DNA of 64,000 nt from Beverwykella pulmonaria. Lineage: Eukaryota > Ascomycota > Dothideomycetes > Pleosporales > Melanommataceae. A program made the translations under genes and the position numbers. A model generated the notes under the pieces. The model saw only the letters and a program-made list of their open reading frames with translations. It was not told the origin of the DNA and searched no databases. Location: the NCBI GenBank assembly GCA_001599595.1, contig BCHH01000001.1, forward strand, positions 1,893,837 to 1,957,836, read 5' to 3'. Below, one piece after another: positions 58,001-64,000 of the stretch (the first letter of the stretch is position 1; every line of letters starts with the position of its first letter).

Positions 58001-59429
58001 ATATGGTCATGCTTATGAAAACGAGAAGGTTAAGTAGCGTCATCGGGTGTATGATAGCCATGCCTGTTCTGTGGACGGTGTGCAGGTGCATCGCTAGGAA
58101 CAAAGGATTGATATAGAGTTCAGAACCCAAAAATTCAATAACATCGACAGTCATATCCTCGATGATCAGAATTCGACCTTACAGTGGATGGCTATTGGGA
58201 GGTCTATGTGTTTTATAATCTGTCTCGCCCTTTCTTCTGAGTTCGTAAGGCAAGCACTTGACACCCGGTATTCAACGCGTGATAGGGCCAGCTATTCCGT
58301 CTCGAAAATCTAATGCAGTAGCGGGGCAGCCATAGTTTTGAGCTTTAGGATTTGAAAGAAAAGAGTGAAGGGTGAAAAATGAAAGGTTCCACGGACAGAG
58401 AGCCTGGATATAATCCTTATAGGTTGGAGAAGACTCATATGACTGTAGGAGGCCACTGTGAAATTTCGAAAGTGAAATGCAAATCGAACTCGAAGTCATG
58501 CCGTAACGTAAACAGAAAACAATGTACGTTATATTGATTAGGTGTTAGAAGGCAAAAGGCTGTAGGCTGCAGGCGGAAAGTAGGAGGTGGAAGCTCAAGG
58601 CTGAGATTCATGAAGGTGAAATGGCGGCTGCCAGAACCGCCATCCTTGGCGCTGGTCAAACGTGGCGTAGTGGTTGTGTTCTATGGCTAAAAAGTCTCTT
58701 GCCTGAATGCGTCTAAACGCCTGCCTGAGGGCAATTTGAGGCAAATAATAGAAGGCTGAGGGCTGAATATATCGTCCTTCATTCTTGAAGTCATCCTAGC
58801 TACGACATTGTGGGACTGAAAGGTTGTCAAAGCACAGCTCTATTGGCGATAGCGAAGTCCCGCAGCGGCCTCAGCCTCGTCCCGAGCCCTCGAGAGCCTG
58901 CAGGGGTGACTCAGGATACGATAGCTACTCCAATGATATTACACTTCTTACAGCCTTGCCGCAATGCTAGCTGCAGTCCCAAAATTGTGGGCGTATTTTC
59001 AATATGTGCAGAGCCTCGCTGGCTACGGCATTGTGTGATCCATATGTATAAGTATGTCAGCCTCCCCAAGCAAATCTTTTCTACTCAGCACCTTGCACGT
59101 CCCTGCAAATTTCCCGAGGCTGCACTTCTGCAAAAAAAAAAAAAAAACCAGCTCACCAAGCCCTTGCATGCATCGGCCTGTTTCAAGGTAAAGATTGCAC
59201 CTGGAAGACGCGGCGATTATTGCCATTAGACAGACTTGATGTCTGCAATTTGTATGTTCACACATCTCTCATAAAATGGGTACCATCCGTCATAATGTTT
59301 CGACCCGAGGCCTTTCGATCTGACCATGATTCAGTGTAGTTAGATATCCACCCTGTACTGAAGCACTCAACCCCAGTAAAAGCTTCTGCATTCTTTACGT
59401 AAGAAACATTGGCGTAGTAGCGTACTATT
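58001..59429. other. Intergenic, no gene recognised
   Basis: AT-rich DNA with short frames only. A 15-bp poly-A tract near 59132-59147 might be the tail of a retroposed copy, but no matching body was identified. Confidence 0.4.
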
Positions 59430-61133
59430 ATGAACTCTGGCGAGGTTGAGGTTCGACTTCAAAATCTAGACATGGCATGCCAAAATTCGGAAATGGAAGG
59501 CCGAAGCTCTGAAATGGAAATTCAAGGTTCAGATATGCAAGATCAGAATTCGGAAAAAGAGGCTGAGCAATTCGTTCCTCCGCCTCTGAAATCGCCAGCG
59601 ACTTGGCTAACCAACACGCCAACACTTATTCACGACTTCGTCTACGTTCATTACAACCGCGAACATTACGAAGCCTTGGCCAAGCGAGCCCAAGGATTGA
59701 TAGAAAAGGCATTGAAGGATCTAAGAGATTCTAACGAGGAGGAGGTCCAAGCCAAAGTGACGTACCGAGCCAAAACGGAAAAGAGCTTGGAAGAGAAATT
59801 GAAAATGAGAAACCTGGAACGTAAATTGGAGGGCAAAAAAGAATACGTGACCGTTCAAGATATTTTAGAAGATACAAAAGATCTCGCTGGGGTAAGGGTT
59901 GTTCTCTATACTCCTAACGAGGCTCAGCGTGAGAAAGTGGGAGAGGTGATCAAATCCATATGGCCCGACGTAGAGAAAAAACACCACAGAGATTCGATTT
60001 CGTCTTCTGAAAACGACGATTCTCCGAAGCACAAGCAAGTCGGCAGTACTGAAGCGGAGAAAAGCCAGAGGGAAAAGAAGGTATATGTTCGGAAACACCT
60101 CGGCTATCAAGCGGAACATTACCGCACCCCTATGAAAGAAGAGCAAGGTACTGAAACCTATGGATGGAAAAAATATGACAAGGTTGAAATCCAAGTGGTC
60201 TCGGCACTGGGTCACGCATGGGCAGAAGCCGGCCACGATGTCTTGTACAAAACCCATGCATACGGACCCCCTTCTATACAGGAACATCGTATTCTGGACG
60301 CTCTGAGCGGCCTGATTGTGTCAGGAGATCTTCTTCTCGAACAATTCCGTGAGTTAGTCACCAAGCGAACTTATGCGAAGTGGCAGCATCCCGAACAGTT
60401 CATAATTTTCCTTCGGCAATCGGATGTTCTCGAAAGACAAGAAGGGCAAGATGGAACCAAAAATCACACAGGATATCAGAACCACTTCGCATCAGAGAGT
60501 GTTGATATCCTTTTTCGCTTCCTTGTTAAGACGGAGAACAACTATCCCCTGGCTGTGCGTAATGCACTCAGAGACCTAGGCTACCCACAAGATCCGGAGA
60601 CAGGTTTGGATGAAGAGTTGAAACGGTTCAATCCTTCTCTAAAACCACCAAAAGGTCTCCTTGCCCCCTTCTGCATAATCTCCCATTTGCTCCCGAAAAA
60701 CAAACATAAGGGAAAACAAATTGCGGAAGAGCATGAGGTTCCTAAGAAATGTAGCATCATGATGGACGCGCTGATTCTACTTCAAACTTTCGCTGGTGGG
60801 CCGTCAATTGCCAAGACGTTCTTGCTACACCCTGAAGTGAAGATGACACCCGACGAGACAGAGAGCTTGAACTTTGTGCTTGCAGATCCGCATCGAAAAG
60901 ATTGCTTCGCTGGAATCGACGTGAGTGACCAAGATTGGATCGAAAAGGACTTGCGGCCGGCTTGGGGTTGGTTTCAAGAGCAAGCAGCTGATGATAAATC
61001 ATTGTGCGGTTTGTTCTTCCGGCTAGCGGAAATGGGTGTACCCGCCAAAGAGATTGACGACCGCAAACGACTGAAAGAGTTGAAGATCAACTCCTTGTCA
61101 AGGTCTAATACCCTTGAGGATCATAACGACTAG
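59430..61133 (+). CDS. Fungal RelA/SpoT-domain protein ((p)ppGpp-synthetase-like)
   Basis: A single exon of 567 residues. The N-terminus has imperfect repeats of the type SEMEG/SEMEIQ/SDMQDQ. From residue about 105 it carries all the landmarks of the RSH synthetase fold: R113-x-K115-x3-S119-x3-K123 for ATP binding, D151-LAGVR, G225-Y226-x3-H230, E253-x-Q255, and W264-x-E266-x2-H269-D-x2-Y273-K274. No HD hydrolase, TGS or ACT domain is seen, so it would be a small-alarmone-synthetase-like protein with a fungal C-terminal extension of about 290 residues of unknown fold. The activity is inferred from motifs only. It is intact although it lies next to several dead genes. Confidence 0.8.
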   Translation: MNSGEVEVRLQNLDMACQNSEMEGRSSEMEIQGSDMQDQNSEKEAEQFVPPPLKSPATWLTNTPTLIHDFVYVHYNREHYEALAKRAQGLIEKALKDLRDSNEEEVQAKVTYRAKTEKSLEEKLKMRNLERKLEGKKEYVTVQDILEDTKDLAGVRVVLYTPNEAQREKVGEVIKSIWPDVEKKHHRDSISSSENDDSPKHKQVGSTEAEKSQREKKVYVRKHLGYQAEHYRTPMKEEQGTETYGWKKYDKVEIQVVSALGHAWAEAGHDVLYKTHAYGPPSIQEHRILDALSGLIVSGDLLLEQFRELVTKRTYAKWQHPEQFIIFLRQSDVLERQEGQDGTKNHTGYQNHFASESVDILFRFLVKTENNYPLAVRNALRDLGYPQDPETGLDEELKRFNPSLKPPKGLLAPFCIISHLLPKNKHKGKQIAEEHEVPKKCSIMMDALILLQTFAGGPSIAKTFLLHPEVKMTPDETESLNFVLADPHRKDCFAGIDVSDQDWIEKDLRPAWGWFQEQAADDKSLCGLFFRLAEMGVPAKEIDDRKRLKELKINSLSRSNTLEDHND

Positions 61134-62186
61134 GAAAAGATTCGAAACGGGGACTGGTGAGAATGATTTTGGAGTTTAGTTCTGCGTTTTTCCATTGCCC
61201 TTACTATCTCCCACGACTCCTCCTACCCTAAGCGTCTTCATTTTTTTCGTTTCTTCGTTTCACTCTCATTAGTCTTCGGCTTCTTTAGCGTAACATGGCA
61301 CACACCACCAGGAGGTTGATATGCCTCAGGCATAGCATCTACAAGATCTTTTTAAGACGCCTTCACCTTTTGATGTGTCAATAACATTGTATTCACAGTG
61401 ATATATAAGTCGTAACATCATATTGACATAGTTTTAGCTGTAACTTAGACCCGATTTGATCATCGGTAGCAAATGTTAAAGTCATGGAGGGGCCGAAATA
61501 ACTCCGGGACAAAGAAGTTGTAATCATGACTTTTGTGGAGAATGATAAGGCCGTGCGTAGCACCGCCATTTCGGGAGAGGCCGAGCACGGGGCACAACGC
61601 ATATTTTTGATGCACCGCTCAGATTGTAGGCTGCGCTGTGGCATCTTAGGGACCAACGCAGTCTGAACGCTGGCGTCTACGATGATGTGTTGACTGCCTG
61701 GTGGTGCTAAATGAGATTTCTTCGAAGTGCTTGCAAGGATTCTTGATCACAGGGATACTCCATACTGAGTCATTCGATAGCCCCCGCTCCGGGGTGATCC
61801 AATTCTGGCGATCGCAGCACTATGGTACCACGGCAGAGCAGGGACGCCTCAGCCTTGTGTCAGCCAGCTTTCGTCCAAAGGCGGTTAGCGGAATGACCTG
61901 CATAACATCAAGAAATCTTATTGGCAAGTCAGTAGGACAGTTGCCCTACTTTCAAAGCTCTTAAGAGAGAGGAAAGCCTTCGCTCAGGCAGTCATAAGCG
62001 AAATAGAATTATTACGATATTTTCGTCCTCCCGAAGTCATCTCTCCAAATAGTTTCGCCCCTCTATCCTGACTCAATGTACTCCAAACGATAGAAGTATA
62101 TGATTATGCTATTCCCATGCATCCGTCGTGGTATGTCGCTTCATGCACCAGAACGCCAGAATTCAGTACTAACAATAGAAGACAGC
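61134..62186. other. Intergenic, no gene recognised
   Basis: About 1 kb between two convergent genes. No family is recognised on either strand. Confidence 0.45.
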
Positions 62187-63221
62187 TCAACGCAACCTTG
62201 AACCCGAACCGATCCTAGGAAGAACGTCAAAAAACAAAACTGAAAGCAAAAGAAGCACGACCCAAAGGATGGCAACCAATTGATCGCCGTTTCTTCGAAC
62301 CTCCCGGGTTCGAAGCGAGACCTGGTATCGAACACCTTCTTGAATAATGATAATAGAGGTGTCGCGATCGATGCTGTCCATAGAACTTCGCTGGCCGAGG
62401 TCAATGTGGAAAATTCGAGGCTCGCGGTTGATAACAGAGCCGATGGATCCGATGGAGCCGATGGACGAGCCAAGCAGCTGAAGTGGGAGGAGCATACTTC
62501 CTAGGCGGTGGTGCGCCTGGGCTTCCTGACCGCACACTGGGCATCGTATCTCTGGGATGATACTACCTTCACTGGCACGGCGTAAACCCGAGGATGAGGC
62601 AGAACTCCGACGAACTGGTCCTGCTAGATTGGATTGCGTCATGGAGTCTATCCCAAGGTTTGCTCTGCCTGACACTCTGCTACCATGGGAAATGATTTGG
62701 TCGGACGGTGTGGGTAGCTGCAGGAAATCTCCGCCCAGAGGGTGGTTCACCTGCTTCGGAAGCACTGTCGGCACATTATCATTGCTAGGCACTGAGGCTG
62801 TACCGGCCACCGTAATTGTAGGTAGTCGGGTCGGTTTCTTGCCCGATTCCTTAGCTGGGACTTTGGCCGGTCCCTCCTTAACAAACCAACTATTCACTTT
62901 GCCTTGTCAGTAACAGAGCCAGAATTCATTGGACAGGGTCATTCGGCACTCACTCCACTTCATCCCGCTACCAGGCTTCAGGAACTTTTGCGCCTCTTTG
63001 AGGAGCCGGCTCTCGTCATCGTTGTAGTCCTTGAGCTCCACGGCTCTGAGCCGGTTGACCAACTTGGCGATTATCATGTGCTTGTCCTCTTTCTCGATCT
63101 TGCCGACGGAGTTCCGCAGACTCCGGTTGATCGCGAGCACAAGTTCTTCGAACGGCGATTCGTCGCTATAGGTCCTCTGGAAAGGCTTGCGAACTTTGTC
63201 TAGTTGTTCGCCGGTCGGCAT
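62187..63221 (-). CDS. Unknown protein with a zinc-knuckle-like motif and C-terminal membrane anchor
   Basis: Two exons (63221-62954 and 62896-62187) join in frame to 325 residues starting MPTGEQLDKVRKPFQRTY; an ATG 9 bp upstream is also possible. The first 90 residues are helical and charged. A Ser/Pro-rich middle follows, then RCPVCGQEAQAHH, a possible zinc-binding CxxC...HH, then IIIIQEGVRYQV, and a C-terminal hydrophobic stretch VAILWVVLLLLSVLFFDVLP with a short basic tail. The layout suggests a tail-anchored membrane protein facing the cytosol. I do not recognise the family. Confidence 0.65.
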
Positions 63222-63230
63222 TGCTAGCAA

Positions 63231-64000
63231 CTGTCAGTCAGAGCGCTAAAGGTTCCAGGCACCGGCACGCATCCAGACACAGTTAGACCGCACGATCTCA
63301 ACTAGCCTCCGAGCGTCAAGCGAATACCATCATCCATGTCGCATGGTGATTGTCGGCGACCCGCCATCCGTATGCAGGACGTTACATCAAGCCACTTCTT
63401 CGGAGCTGCAACCTCTACTTCCAACTGCAGCACCAAGAAGAGTATACCGTCACAAGGAGATGTCTACTTACGTAGGGAGTCCAGGCGAGTACCTGTGTGA
63501 CAGGTTACAGTCTCCATATTGCTCCTTATGTGTTATGAATAGCGGGGAGGGACAGGCGAGGTCGTGGGATGGAGCGTTTGGTGCTGAGCGAGATGAGTCT
63601 GACGATGGAGCTGTCAGTTATACATATCGCCCGCTTGAAGGCGGAAACGGATCTTACCTTGAGAAGCGCGCTCTAGCTAGTTTTGTACTCTATTCTTTCT
63701 AAAGGAACGTCTCGTGCACAGTGCGTGCGAAAAGGGTGATGTGGAGTGGTGTGGTGTAGAAGCTGCTCTCCGGAGCACCGCTCCGCTTGGCAACGCAGTC
63801 CTGCGCCGGTGCTTGTAGGGAGAGCAGAAATCGATTAAGAATAACTTTCGACCTGCCCTCGAACTGCAGGTGCAAGTTATGCGCAAAATTGACTAGGACT
63901 GAGGCGCGGCAGGCGGTGGGCGGCTTGTTTCTATGGACGTGGAGTGAGGGACTTCAAAAGTGAGAGGAACAGTAGTCAGCTCGGGCCTCGTATTACTTAA
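63231..64000. other. Right-edge region, nothing certain
   Basis: A plus-strand frame of 119 codons (63343-63702) has no recognisable domain, and a partial gene may continue outside the window. No feature is supported. Confidence 0.35.

Noticed and set aside
1..64000. CRISPR arrays, operons or bacterial insertion sequences
   Set aside because: The window is fungal nuclear DNA; no regularly spaced repeats or prokaryotic gene organisation were seen.

Overview
This is nuclear DNA from a filamentous ascomycete (Pezizomycotina). The genes carry short GT-AG introns of about 50-60 bp. The protein families are fungal: an AflR/AflJ regulator pair, a non-reducing polyketide synthase with a separate beta-lactamase-type thioesterase, NACHT-ankyrin and HET proteins, and an ApsB/Mto1-like spindle-pole protein. 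A Dothideomycete-like or Eurotiomycete-like host is possible, but I cannot fix the class from the sequence alone.

Layout. 1-3.1 kb: an intact, spliced NACHT-ankyrin (STAND/NLR-like) gene leaving the window on the left. 3.1-5.2 kb: AT-rich DNA, an acidic-codon microsatellite and a decayed Tc1/mariner transposase. 5.3-9.8 kb: a large coiled-coil microtubule-organising protein. 10.8-43.2 kb: a secondary-metabolite cluster of 18 genes. 43.8-52.8 kb: housekeeping genes (a TAN1/THUMP tRNA-acetylation factor, a phosphotransferase-fold protein that seems to have lost its catalytic residues, a Cue3/ASCC2-like ribosome-quality-control factor, ribosomal protein uS10). 53-58 kb: a gene graveyard (HET, SDR and CorA-like remnants) with CACGTG clusters. 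59.4-61.1 kb: an intact RelA/SpoT-domain gene. 62.2-63.2 kb: an unknown protein with a C-terminal membrane anchor.

How the cluster should work (family knowledge plus inference). The SAT-KS-AT-PT-ACP synthase has no TE, and the divergent metallo-beta-lactamase TE releases its octaketide (atrochrysone carboxylic acid type). The EthD protein (decarboxylase type) and the DUF1772 anthrone oxygenase give an emodin-type anthraquinone. The scytalone-dehydratase-like protein and the trihydroxynaphthalene-reductase-like SDR are the MdpB/MdpC pair that remove one phenol, giving a chrysophanol-type compound. The questin-oxidase-like enzyme opens the quinone ring. The NmrA-like protein, FAD monooxygenase, second SDR, three SnoaL-like proteins and a methyltransferase can build a methylated tetrahydroxanthone, and the P450 is a candidate phenol-coupling (dimerising) enzyme. 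The expected product class is therefore a tetrahydroxanthone or its dimer (secalonic acid/blennolide/cryptosporioptide-like). The gene order, the three SnoaL paralogues and the second zinc-cluster regulator make it a distinct version.

The main new observation is a direct repeat, TCGG-N3-TCGG, found eight times at seven loci, 110-390 bp upstream of cluster start codons. One further site has a single mismatch, and three other cluster promoters carry the same half-sites with other spacings. It fits the AflR-type TCGN5CGR site and marks the scytalone-dehydratase-like gene (left) and the anthrone oxygenase gene (right) as cluster borders.
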